Translations under genes and position numbers: made by a program
Assembly (NCBI GenBank): GCA_002633025.1
Contig: NMRB01000451.1
Span: forward strand, 72,943 to 136,942
From: Notospermus geniculatus
Lineage: Eukaryota > Nemertea > Pilidiophora > Heteronemertea > Lineidae
Direction: 5' to 3'
DNA length: 64,000 nucleotides
Shown: piece after piece, positions 14,201 to 21,735 of the stretch
Layout: each line of letters begins with the position of its first letter
How positions within the stretch are numbered: position 1 is the stretch's first letter
The notes under the pieces: generated by a model
Database searches by the model: none
What the model was told of the DNA's origin: nothing
What the model saw: only the letters and a program-made list of their open reading frames with translations

Positions 14201-17200
14201 TATTGGCAGACACAACTTTTATGACTTGCATGGTTGATGGCCGACGTTAGTCTAGCCCTTTGTTATTGATTAGTTACAAGTGTCTCACCCATGCTTTAGT
14301 TCAATCAAGTAATTGCTATGTTATGTAATCTTCAGTAGAGTTCCTCTCTCCTCCCTATCTCAGATTCTATGAACCCTCTAACGGGTCTACCTAAACAGCC
14401 CACTACCTCTTGCCGCTCCCCTCTTGCCCTACGGAGAATTAGTTGTCCTGGTAGGCCTCAAATACTGTATGCTTTGGTGTAGGCTTTGATATCATCTTCT
14501 TGTATGGCTCTGGGTAACAACCAATACTTTGCTGTTCTTGTATCCGAGGTAAATTCAAGTCCTTTTCACATTCCTCGTCTCATGTGGTGGCTGAGCTACA
14601 TTAAACAATTATGATGCTTGTGTACCTTACGTCTCTGCTGAAATCTTTTTGCTCTGCTTTTGGTGTTTCCAATGGTATTACATGTGTATCTTCATATTGC
14701 TAAATCAAGTCAGATTTGATTTCTTGTCTCAGTTCATAGCTTATTTCTTTTCTTCTATGCTGTCACTAGTGTCAGTTTCTGTTTACTTCTGTTATCAGTT
14801 TTTGACCTCTGCATGCAAAGGCTCCAAGGATTATCTTCCTTTTCCAGTACATTCTGATCTTTTTTTCTTTCCTTTCCAGATTCTAATGTTCATTTGCATA
14901 TTAGCATTTTATGTTTTCTTGTCAATATACCCTGCTGTCGTACGTAAGTTGAGGGTAGTAAAACTCTAAAGTTCACAGATTACAGTTATTCAAATCGGTC
15001 CCACCTGTGGTTCACTGCAAGGTGGGCCACTGACATTTTTACACTGTGATAGTTCATGTGTTGCTTCAAATTTTCCAAGCTCTTGGTACCTTTGACTTAC
15101 TTGAGATTCATTTCTGCTTTATCAATGCGATGAATAAGAACCATCTTTTACCATTAGTGACCCTCCTTGTTTTCCACCCCTGCCTTTCATTGATACTTCC
15201 ACCCTTCCCCATCCAGCTCTAAGTATCCATAACCCCATCTCGACCCCTCGTGCAGTCAACGGTGTAGGCGAGGGTCAACGACGTATGCGGAGGGGTAGCC
15301 TCACACCCACAGGTAGATTCACTTTGTACCTGTCATGAGTATCCGCTTAGGTTTTGTGGTCTTCCTGCTATTCTGTCTTTCCTAGGATGGGAAAATCCAC
15401 GTTTCTGACTCCACATTCCCTTTGGCCGAACAATCCATGTTGCAGTATCTAGAGATGGGTCATCCCTGTGATGAGATCATCTCACACTTGCTGCATGATT
15501 GTCACAACCTTCCTGCAAGCAAGTGCCACTCTGTTGGGTCAACCAGATTTTCCCATCTTAACTCTTCGTCGTCTTCAATACGGTGATGTGCTTTGAATTT
15601 TGTGCCTTCTGCAATGTATGGCAGCAACTTTTTGTTGGTTTTTTGTGTCTGAAAATGATGAGTTATCTCCATCCTATGAATGTCAAAGGGGGTTCTTCGC
15701 CATGAAGAGAAAGGTGCAAGTATGAAATGTGCCATCTGTCGTTAGGGTGACAANGGATTTTCTTCCTTTTCCATACATTCTGATCTTTTTTTCTTTCCTT
15801 TCCAGATTCTAATGTTCATTTGCATATTAGCATTTTATGTTTTCTTGTCAATATACCCTGCTGTCGTACGTAAGTTGAGGGTAGTAAAACTCTAAAGTTC
15901 ACAGATTACAGTTATTCAAATCGGTCCCACCTGTGGTTCACTGGAAGGTGGGCCACTGACATTTTTACACTGTGATAGTTCATGTGTTGCTTCAAATTTT
16001 CCAAGCTCTTGGTACCTTTGACTTACTTGACATTCATTTCTGCTTTATCAATGCGATGAATAAGAACCATCTTTTACCATTAGTGACCCTCCTTGTTTTC
16101 CACCCCTGCCTTTCATTGATACTTCCACCCTTCCCCATCCAGCTCTAAGTATCCATAACCCCATCTCGACCCCTCGTGCGGTCAACGGTGTAGGCGAGGG
16201 TCAACGACGTATGCGGAGGGGTAGCCTCACACCCACAGGTAGATTCAATTTGTACCTGTCATGAGTATCCGCTTAGGTTTTGTGGTCTTCCTGCTATTCT
16301 GTCTTTCCTAGGATGGGAAAATCCACGTTTCTGACTCCACATTCCCTTTGGCCGAACAATCCATGTTGCAGTATCTAGAGATGGGTCATCCCTGTGATGA
16401 GATCATCTCACACTTGCTGCATGATTGTCACAACCTTCCTGCAAGCAAGTGCCACTCTGTTGGGTCAACCAGATTTTCCCATCTTAACTCTTCGTCGTCT
16501 TCAATACGGTGATGTGCTTTGAATTTTGTGCCTTCTGCAATGTATGGCAGCAACTTTTTGTTGGTTTTTTGTGTCTGAAAATGATGAGTTATCTCCATCC
16601 TATGAATGTCAAAGGGGGTTCTTCGCCATGAAGAGAAAGGTGCAAGTATGAAATGTGCCATCTGTCGTTAGGGTGACAAACTAACCTCGGGCAAGGTTGA
16701 GGTCTTTCATAGGTGAATTTATTTTGATCTGCTGGTGATGCTTCCAGTATTCCATTCAGTGTCAACATTCCTAAACCTCCAAATCTTTCTTTCAGAGGCT
16801 AGTAATCCGCTGACTGGTGACAACTGTAAATGTTTTGACATCAGTCGAGAACAACGCTCAAGAATGCCAGCAAGTGCAAAGAACCAAGGTACGAGATAAA
16901 CCCCATGTTAGTTTGTAGCTACTGTAGATGAGGCTGTCAGGGTCGCTGTAACAAATGGATGCTGTCTTTTCATGCTGTATCTGAAAGAAAGATAATCAAT
17001 GATGAAACTCCAATGGCCTCTATCATCTATTGTGGAAATAGTCAACTGCCATCTGCTCTTCCCCAGATCCACAGTTTCCTTCTGTCTAACTTTGCAGGAT
17101 TTTCTTGGGTTCAGCTTGGGGACACTGTGGCAGGAACCGCTGTGTGGGGGAATCACTGACTCTGCCCCAGATGGCAATGGGTCCTTCAGGAATGGAAACC

Positions 17201-20200
17201 CTTGAGAAGTCCAGTTCCATTACAGATTGATTAGAGGAATAATGGGGTCCTTCTTCATTCAATTCTTCCAGGGAAAGATTTAAAGAAGGATGAGAAAAAT
17301 CTGGAGAAAATAGTTGAGCCAAATACATGCTCTGCTGTCTGCCAGTATGTCCCCCCTGTGAGGGCCAAAATCCCCCAGAAACCACAACGACCTGATGGAA
17401 TAGGCCTCCAGAAACCTTTCCAATTTGATAATTTTGACCGACTGCTGTTGACCCATGATCGTGTAGGAAGTTTTAACAAACATTGGAATCTTGATAAATT
17501 AGTGCAGATGGCATGTTATGGTTCATGAAATCTTTGATTTGGGAGATGTTTGTGCTATTCTAAAAGTAGTTTGCCCACATTGGGTGGGGTGGGGGTGCGG
17601 GTGGGGGGCATGCAGTGATCTTGTAAGCACATAATGTAATCCTCCAATCATTCTTTATTTCATGATTCCGTTCACTCACAATGTTCAGTTTACTGTGCGT
17701 ATATTGCATCTGGTTTCCCTTCAAATTCTCGCTGCACAGATATCATAGATGCACTCTTCTTCTTCATTCTTAATCTTAGTCTTATGCAGTTACCAGTAGC
17801 TACATGTACAATTTCTTGAGGTTGAGTCTTGGGATTTCTAAAACATTAGTACTGTATTGGTTTCATTGAGAAGTGGTAAAACATTGTCATTGATGATTGA
17901 GGAGATTGTTCCATATTTGCTTGGACAGGAAGACGCGTATGCGGTGAAGAACGGCATATGATGTTGAATCCATTTCAGCCCCCTTCATGAACCTAATTCG
18001 TTTCTCTCTTTCTTTTCAGTCTCCAGCAATAGTCCATTCATGCGAGACAACCAAAATAATTATAACGGCTATTCGGGAGTCCAAAACGACACATCTCGCT
18101 CCACCTCCATGTGATCTCTGATTCCGGTTAGTTAGCGTCGGCGGCAGGATTGATCTCAAGTTTATTTTGGTGGTGGTCGAATATATCGTCTGCTACTCCA
18201 AACTAATGACTATTATTTAGTTGCTGTTTTGTTGCGTAGCTGTGCTTTATGTTGCTGTATGCCTTTTAGATCATTCTGTGATTGATCAATCACATTTGTT
18301 AATTGACCACTATGTTACATGTATGTCAGGTTACTGAGCCGTTTGATTGAGAATGGACATTTTTCACTTGGCATTATTTGTTGTATATAAGAACATGGTG
18401 GCATTTTCACTACTGCTGGTCCAATTCCTCCAAATTGGTAACTGGTTAAAGCTGTTCTTGAGTGATTGATGTTCATCGTCAAACAAGGTATTGTGGCACA
18501 GTGGTAAAGCTGTGGTCTCGTGACTGAGCTGAGAGGTCCGAATTTTGATCTGAATATTGTCAAAAATTCATAAGCGAGCGGAGATTGATCAGTAGTGAAA
18601 ATGCATTTTCAATTTCCTTTCCTCAATCTTTAGTTACAATTCCTTGTGTCTTTCTCCTTGTGATACCTTCAGACGTGTTGTAAAGCTTTGTAGGCTGTGA
18701 TTTTCTGTATAGTTTTGTTACTTTCTCCGTGGCTTTAGAGCTTGCTAGCTGAAATAATTGAGATCTTTTCAACCTGCCCATTTGGTTTTTGTTGTACTTT
18801 ACTTAGTTGAATATTATGCTGGGAAGAGACTCTTTGTTCTTCAACCTTCCATCCTCTCCTTCCGATAAGTTGTATAGATAAGTTCCAGTATGTCTAGATC
18901 CCATGACTTGTATGACAATGTATGTTGTTCTTGTGTTCCATGCATGTGTGTTCTCAGAATGTGTTTAGATACTAAATCATGAAACAGGCAACTCCAGTAA
19001 AACTGTTGGTGTTGTTTGACTGAGCTGAAGAGTTGTTGCCAAACAGACTCAAGATAAACTGGATAAAGAGTTGATAAATATTAGTGCTGGGATGAGAAAT
19101 TTCAGGTTATTCTTGATTTCTTTATCTCATCCATGGTTCTTTGTAGATTCTTTATGTCATATTGGTATTCTTAGATGCTTTCAACATCTTCCTTTCAGTT
19201 GCGCAGAACACAGTCAATCTTCAATTATCTTTGGGACTTCTACCCCGTTCACTCAGTGCTGCTTCAGTCTTAGGCATAGATATTCAAATTTTCTATACGT
19301 GTACCTTTCCACCACAACCTGGGCTTAGTGGGACTTCATAATTCATGTTCTTTTCAATTTTCAGGCTCGTTTCATAATCATCATCTATGCAGAAATCAGT
19401 TCATGAATATTCATAATCTTTGTCACAATTATGTTAATGTGTTCCATCTTCTTTCCAGGGTCGATATTTGTTCAAAGTAATTTTGTTTTTAATATGTTGG
19501 AATGCATGATGCTCCCGTCATCAGTGACATTGTCAGCTGGCAGCTTCTGACAGCGGAGATTGAAGTCTTTCTTCTATTATAAGGGGCAACTCCTTCCTAC
19601 ATATACATTGCACTACCTTTCATCATGTGTCATGCCCATTTCGTATAACCCCACTTCACATTCTCTTCTTCAAAACATCCACACGGGAAAATTGACAACT
19701 TCTTCCTTCTAATGAAATCCCTGAAGATGTTTCATCAAACCTTTGTTGATCTGGAATGAATCTTACTCATTTGTAACTTGCTGATTGAGTTGCAGTGAAT
19801 TCTCTTACCATGGTTCATTCTCTCCTCCTCCCTATCATCCCTTCCTCAAATCATAATGCTCTGTTAACCTCCGACGAAACGGAATCAATGCTGCTGTGAT
19901 GGTGATCATAAAACTAAGGTCAAAGGGTTTGCATGAGGCTGCCCTCTCACAGACGTGTTCATCAGGGGCCGGTTGCACAAAACTCACGAAAGCGCTAACT
20001 TGGTGTTTGCGCTAACTTTATGTTAGATGATGTAAAAATCCCTTGTCTTTTTACGTCATAAAGTTAGCGCTAACACCAAGTTAGCGCTAACATGTGTTTT
20101 GTGCAACCCAGCCCAGGATGTCAAGCTAGAGGAAAACGACCCCTGACCTTAGTTTTCTTGTCACTGTAGTGTGCAGCGTTTCTGATTCTGATATGATCCA

Positions 20201-21735
20201 CCCGTTATTCTCACCATGACTGCATGCAACCTCTCTCATCAACAGTTCGTCATTATCGTAATCCTGTAACTGGTGAAGGTGTTGGGTATGTCGAACCCAA
20301 AGCTTGCAAGCCGAGAGGTAGTATGATGACCGCAACTGATGCTGGTCCACATTGTAGGTCTTGTATAGCTTACTACTCACATGTCGCACGTGTTTCTGTG
20401 AGTTTGAGCAGCAAGTTTTACAAGATATCAATGTTTTATGATGTTGATTTAACCACCAGTTTTACCCCATGCAAAAGTGAGCCGTTTGCTATCGTTGATA
20501 CTACTTGCTCATTGCTTCATCGACCACCAATGAAAGTCCAGGATATTTCTGAGTATCTTTCATTGGAGATCCACTGCATGACCAGCCAGTATGAACAAAA
20601 CAGATTCCTGTAGAATTCTTTCCACAAAACACCTCACGAGTGTCTGCTTGTCTGAGGTTTGGCAGTGGTTTGACTGGCCTCCCAAGACGGCATTTTGCCC
20701 AGTGCCTCGTCTTGCCTGGCCATTCTGTCACCGTTCAAACCTTGTCAACTATCATCCTGTCCCTCCCCTCTTCATACTGACTCTTATCTTCATTTGGATT
20801 TGTTTGATGATGTTTGCATTGTTTTATAGTTCCTTTGCAGTTGTGCTGCCTCTTAAACCAGTCCAATTCTTTGGGTTGGTTCATAGCCATTACAGGATGG
20901 TGTTCAGTCTATACCATCCTGAGATACAGTCTAAACTCGCAGTGCCCGTTTGTTCATTTGCTTGAGCTTTGAAAATCACATTTTTGGAGTTGTGTTGCCA
21001 AATGAGCTGCTGCTGTTCTGAACTTTGCATTCAATTTATGAATTGCATCGACTTAATGCCTGTGAGACCTGCAAGTTTTCCATCAGACTTGCTTTCTCAT
21101 ATGAGCTTTTGGGCTGTTCTTTGGTGACTTGAATGTTGCTTAAAGTTAAACAAATGAAGTTGTAATCTGTCATCTTGACAAAGGCAGTTCTAAACAGGCC
21201 TAGTAGAGTCATGCTAAAACTGCTGGCTGATATGTCCACTTGACATTGATAGGATGACAGGAAATAGCTCACTTCATTGTCTGTAGCCAGCTTCATGCTT
21301 ATCCATGTGCATCAGTGCTGGTCAAATGTTGTAGTGTTTGATTTGTGTGCCTGTTATCTCTGACACTCATTGATCATCACCAGAACCACACAAGATGTGA
21401 TTATTGTTTTGAGCGGAACTAAGCTGAATCACCTTTTTGACTACTCTATGCTTTTCTGTTGCAGATGTCAACAACCCCATAGTAGGTCAGACTGCACCCC
21501 CAGTAAGTAACCACATTCTAGAGCAGAGACGTTCGTCTAAAGTACTGGTAGGCATATAATGTACCATATTTGGTCCATTACAATATGGTGTTCCCTGTTT
21601 AGTGATGGATATGCAGCACCTCACTGTGTTGATTGGAATGATAATATAGCTCCGTATTTTCAGGTGACTGGTGGACGCCCTTCGACGAAAGTCCACGCTC
21701 CCCCTGGTGGCCACTCACAGATCACGTTTGGATAA
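2186..21735 (+). CDS. JPT1: Jupiter/JPT1-like microtubule-associated protein, 3' part, multi-cassette gene
   Basis: The exons are 2186-2287, 5259-5360, 5764-5862, 6174-6302, 7813-7899, 8913-9011, 9237-9446, 11419-11526, 12648-12740, 13776-13862, 14364-14450, 15217-15312, (16143-16238), 16796-16888, then either terminal 18020-18114 or 20246-20317, 21465-21502/21547 and 21664-21735. Every internal exon up to 20317 is bounded by AG/GT, is a multiple of three, and is phase 1 at both ends. Most encode one '(N/D)P-x-x-G-x-G-D' motif and a basic tail with SP/TP sites. The family call rests on the 3' end: 'RNPVTGEG' and the C-terminal 'APPGGHSQITFG' resemble fly Jupiter ('NPVTGEG', terminal 'PPGGYSSG') and the vertebrate JPT1 end ('NPPGGKSS'). 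Jupiter binds microtubules in flies; the vertebrate homologues are small cytosolic or nuclear proteins. The 5' end is missing. Known family members carry only one or two such motifs, so the expansion is unusual. The structure is seen directly; the function is inferred. Confidence 0.75.
2789..2888. mobile_element. MITE, GGGCCGTATTCTAGAAGC family, copy 1
   Basis: Terminal inverted repeats of more than 20 bp (GGGCCGTATTCTAGAAGC / GCTTCTAGAATACGGGCC) are flanked by CTA on both sides. It is about 100 bp and non-coding. The second copy is at 39253. Confidence 0.82.
4648..4723. ncRNA. Imperfect hairpin, pre-miRNA-like size
   Basis: TCCTGAGGTAATCAGTTCTT pairs with a bulged inverted copy ending ATTACCTCTCAGGA across about 76 nt, with a loop of about 25 nt. 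It could be a small foldback transposon remnant or a hairpin RNA. The bulges argue against a confident miRNA call. Confidence 0.2.
5259..5360 (+). CDS. JPT1: Jupiter-like cassette exon 2 (102 nt)
   Basis: The acceptor 'gatcttgttgcag' and donor 'CCAGG|gtaaac' bound a phase 1-1 exon encoding RDPILGLGDLGEELDTL followed by RSPRVPKRR, a proline-directed site inside a basic patch. Confidence 0.87.
5764..5862 (+). CDS. JPT1: Jupiter-like cassette exon 3 (99 nt)
   Basis: The acceptor 'tatgttgacag' and donor 'TCAAG|gtaaaa' bound a phase 1-1 exon. It encodes RNPVLGEGDLGSEYDPV, then WKTPHSPGGRK with one TP and one SP site. It lies only 403 bp after exon 2. Confidence 0.87.
6174..6302 (+). CDS. JPT1: Jupiter-like cassette exon 4 (129 nt)
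   Basis: The acceptor 'gttatccag' and donor 'AAAAG|gtagaa' bound a phase 1-1 exon. It encodes RDPIKGSGDIQNYDPVRK and a long lysine-rich tail (LKAQPQKPNSKSNSK), the most basic tail in the array. It has 43 codons, the longest single-motif cassette. Confidence 0.86.
7813..7899 (+). CDS. JPT1: Jupiter-like cassette exon 5 (87 nt)
   Basis: The acceptor 'atccttcccag' and donor 'CTCAG|gtacaa' bound a phase 1-1 exon encoding RRDPILGKELAQDKPRTM. The GD part of the motif is replaced by KE, so this is a diverged unit without an SP/TP site. Confidence 0.8.
8913..9011 (+). CDS. JPT1: Jupiter-like cassette exon 6 (99 nt)
   Basis: The acceptor 'cttcttcacag' and donor 'TGAAG|gtaaga' bound a phase 1-1 exon. 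It encodes RNPISGEGDFHEDDRKRR, then LRRPKTPTK. The TPTK is a strong match to a cyclin-dependent kinase site, and KRRLRR resembles an RxL cyclin-docking motif. Confidence 0.87.
9237..9446 (+). CDS. JPT1: Jupiter-like cassette exon 7, double unit (210 nt)
   Basis: The acceptor 'ccattcttcag' and donor 'AGAG|gtgagt' bound a phase 1-1 exon of 70 codons, about twice the usual length. The first half has a degenerate DPIGHRGDDD motif and a tail SGPHTPRDRARTPTR. The second half has RNCIVGEGDLGPEST and a tail RRSKSCPRR. It looks like two cassette units fused into one exon. Confidence 0.86.
9501..9610. mobile_element. MITE-like foldback, AAGCTGCGTTTACC family, copy 1
   Basis: The left arm AAGCTGCGTTTACCGGACAC is matched by the inverted right arm ending GGTAAACGCAGCTT. 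The two arms together cover most of about 110 bp. The second copy is at 10121-10248. Confidence 0.75.
10121..10248. mobile_element. MITE-like foldback, AAGCTGCGTTTACC family, copy 2
   Basis: It starts AAGCTGCATTCACCTGACA and ends TGTCTGGTAAACGCAGCTT. Internal sequence is shared with copy 1 (GCAGAAGCAG, TTTTCGCATACA). It is about 600 bp from copy 1, in the same intron. Confidence 0.75.
10621..10746. mobile_element. Foldback element with GGCCGGGTTCACATAG arms
   Basis: The left arm GGCCGGGTTCACATAG is paired with the right arm CTATGTGAACCCAGCC. A second inner pair (AGCTACACCTACACGG and the inverted CCGTGTACCGTATAGCT) extends the fold. It is about 126 bp, with no coding capacity. Confidence 0.7.
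11419..11526 (+). CDS. JPT1: Jupiter-like cassette exon 8 (108 nt)
   Basis: The acceptor 'gttttctacag' and donor 'CAGAG|gtacac' bound a phase 1-1 exon. It encodes RNPITGLNRDGSEVENTP and a tail with QRRHTYRR. From here rightward the motif drifts from DPI-x-G-x-GD to NP(I/V/L)TG. Confidence 0.83.
11756..11985. promoter_or_regulatory. CpG-dense patch with E-box and CCAAT inside the Jupiter-like gene
   Basis: About sixteen CpG dinucleotides fall in roughly 215 bp, in an intron where CpG is otherwise rare. The patch contains a palindromic TCACGTGA E-box (11962-11969) directly followed by CCAATTGG (11970-11977), and an ATTGGCC upstream. This could be an internal promoter giving a short isoform made of the 3' cassettes. 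I see no defined start site. Confidence 0.3.
12648..12740 (+). CDS. JPT1: Jupiter-like cassette exon 9 (93 nt)
   Basis: The acceptor 'ttccctccag' and donor 'CTCAG|gtataa' bound a phase 1-1 exon encoding SNPVTGTGEDLKTWDIRR and SSRPRTPRP. It is close to the canonical Jupiter 'NPVTGEG' motif. Confidence 0.87.
12937..13053. mobile_element. PIF/Harbinger-like MITE (GGGCCG...TGCA family), copy 1
   Basis: The ends are GGGCCGAATTCACGGA and TCCGTGCATACGGCCC, flanked on both sides by TTA. The 3-bp TTA/TAA target duplication and the GGGCC ends fit PIF/Harbinger MITEs. An inner block (GAAAGTCACACTTTAATGAA) is shared with the copies at about 35001 and 35594. Confidence 0.75.
13360..13645. repeat. Degenerate minisatellite of CAATGTTGTGGGACA units
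   Basis: Variants of 'CAATGTTGTGGGACA...TTGGGT' recur about eight times in less than 300 bp. A longer unit (CATCCAGCATTGGCCTA) repeats directly about 90 bp apart, giving a higher-order period. It lies in the intron before cassette exon 10. Confidence 0.7.
13776..13862 (+). CDS. JPT1: Jupiter-like cassette exon 10 (87 nt)
   Basis: The acceptor 'ctgtctcag' and donor 'CAACAG|gtatta' bound a phase 1-1 exon encoding SNPLTGHNCNAYELRADY and a tail with KSFKSRP. It is most similar to exon 13 (SNPLTG-x-NC). Confidence 0.85.
14364..14450 (+). CDS. JPT1: Jupiter-like cassette exon 11 (87 nt)
   Basis: The acceptor 'ccctatctcag' and donor 'TCCTG|gtaggc' bound a phase 1-1 exon encoding MNPLTGLPKQPTTSCRSP and LRRISCP. 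Confidence 0.83.
14880..14943 (+). other. Candidate frame-shifting (poison) pseudo-exon, 64 nt
   Basis: A long pyrimidine tract and 'tttccag' acceptor are followed by ATTCTAATG, which resembles the start of neighbouring cassettes (ATTCTAATCCT). An excellent donor follows (CGTAC|gtaagt). The length is 64 nt, so inclusion would change the frame, and the NP-x-x-G motif is lost (SNV instead). The same sequence is at 15806-15869 in the duplicate copy. It may be a dead cassette or a regulated poison exon. Confidence 0.3.
15217..15312 (+). CDS. JPT1: Jupiter-like cassette exon 12 (96 nt)
   Basis: The acceptor 'ccccatccag' and donor 'CCACAG|gtagat' bound a phase 1-1 exon encoding HNPISTPRAVNGVGEGQR and RRGSLTPT. 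The NPI and GEG parts are split by an insertion. Confidence 0.85.
16143..16238 (+). CDS. JPT1: Second copy of cassette exon 12 (probable assembly duplicate)
   Basis: It is identical to 15217-15312 except for one synonymous change, and lies in the second copy of the N-joined duplication. It is intact and spliceable as drawn, but probably represents the other haplotype rather than a separate exon. Confidence 0.6.
16796..16888 (+). CDS. JPT1: Jupiter-like cassette exon 13 (93 nt)
   Basis: The acceptor 'tctttctttcag' and donor 'CCAAG|gtacga' bound a phase 1-1 exon encoding SNPLTGDNCKCFDISRE and a basic tail (QRSRMPASAK). Confidence 0.86.
17272..17528 (+). CDS. Candidate alternative terminal exon, unidentified C-terminus
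   Basis: After the acceptor 'ttcaattcttccag' the frame that fits a phase-1 junction stays open for 84 codons to a TGA at 17526. It reads KDLKKDEKNLEKIVEP at the start and VPPVRAKIPQKPQRPDG in the middle. It has no NP-x-x-G motif and I do not recognise it. It could be an alternative C-terminus of the Jupiter-like gene, or a fragment of something else. Opposite-strand frames are also open here, so coding status is uncertain. Confidence 0.3.
17582..17608 (+). other. G-quadruplex-forming run
   Basis: Five runs of three or more G are separated by 1-3 nt (GGG, GGGG, GGGGG, GGG, GGGGGG) on the sense strand. It lies 54 bp after the stop of the candidate terminal exon and upstream of the terminal exon at 18020. 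Confidence 0.6.
18020..18114 (+). CDS. JPT1: Jupiter-like alternative terminal exon ending in TSM-stop
   Basis: The acceptor 'tttcttttcag' is followed by a phase 1 frame encoding SSNSPFMRDNQNNYNGYSG, then a Ser/Thr-rich end and TGA at 18112-18114. NSP replaces the NP-x-x-G core. No good donor in the right phase precedes the stop, so it acts as a terminal exon that would end the protein before the canonical 'PPGG' tail. I did not see a clear AATAAA close downstream. Confidence 0.7.
18484..18556 (+). repeat. tRNA-derived SINE-like fragment
   Basis: A-box-like (TGGCACAGTGGTAAAGC) and B-box-like (GGTCCGAATTTTGATC) segments are spaced about as in a tRNA. No intact cloverleaf is apparent, so it is probably the head of a degraded SINE. 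Confidence 0.4.
19966..20113. mobile_element. MITE, GGTTGCACAAAAC family, copy 1
   Basis: The ends are GGGCCGGTTGCACAAAACTC and TTTTGTGCAACCCAGCC, with CAG on both sides (19963-19965 and 20114-20116). The arms contain repeated AGTTAGCGCTAAC palindromes. The related copy is at 31187-31362, flanked by CTG. A CWG target duplication fits a PIF/Harbinger-related group. Confidence 0.8.
20246..20317 (+). CDS. JPT1: Jupiter-like conserved exon with NPVTGEG (72 nt)
   Basis: The acceptor 'ctcatcaacag' and donor 'GAGAG|gtagta' bound a phase 1-1 exon encoding RNPVTGEGVGYVEPKACK. This is the unit closest to the single NPVTGEG motif of insect Jupiter, and probably the ancestral one. Confidence 0.87.
21465..21547 (+). 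CDS. JPT1: Jupiter-like penultimate exon with two in-frame donors
   Basis: The acceptor 'ttctgttgcag' opens a phase 1 frame with NNPIVGQTAPP. Two donors both leave phase 0: CCCCA|gtaagt after 21502 (stronger) and ACTG|gtaggc after 21547. The longer form adds 15 residues including RRSSKVL, which resembles the 'SS(R/K)VL' that precedes PPGG at the N-terminus of Jupiter proteins. Confidence 0.8.
21664..21735 (+). CDS. JPT1: Jupiter-like canonical terminal exon (PPGG tail)
   Basis: The acceptor 'gtattttcag' is followed by phase 0 codons from VTGGRPSTK to HAPPGGHSQITFG and TAA at 21733-21735. The PPGG-x-S ending is the conserved C-terminal hallmark of the family. Confidence 0.85.
   Translation: MTGGRPSTKVHAPPGGHSQITFG

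Larger units (their letters stand above)
14828..16679. repeat. Tandem direct duplication, period about 926 bp, joined at a single N
   Basis: Copy 1 (14828-15753) and copy 2 (15755-16679) differ at about six places, including one single-base indel. The base at 15754 is N. Each copy carries one version of cassette exon 12, and the only coding difference is synonymous (GCA/GCG). The divergence is about what two alleles would show, so an assembly artefact is likelier than a true tandem duplication. Confidence 0.9.

Noticed and set aside
15502-15735. 77-aa minus-strand open frame, identical at 16428-16661
   Set aside because: The identity comes only from the N-joined duplication. It lies in the intron after exon 12, has no splice context and no recognisable domain.
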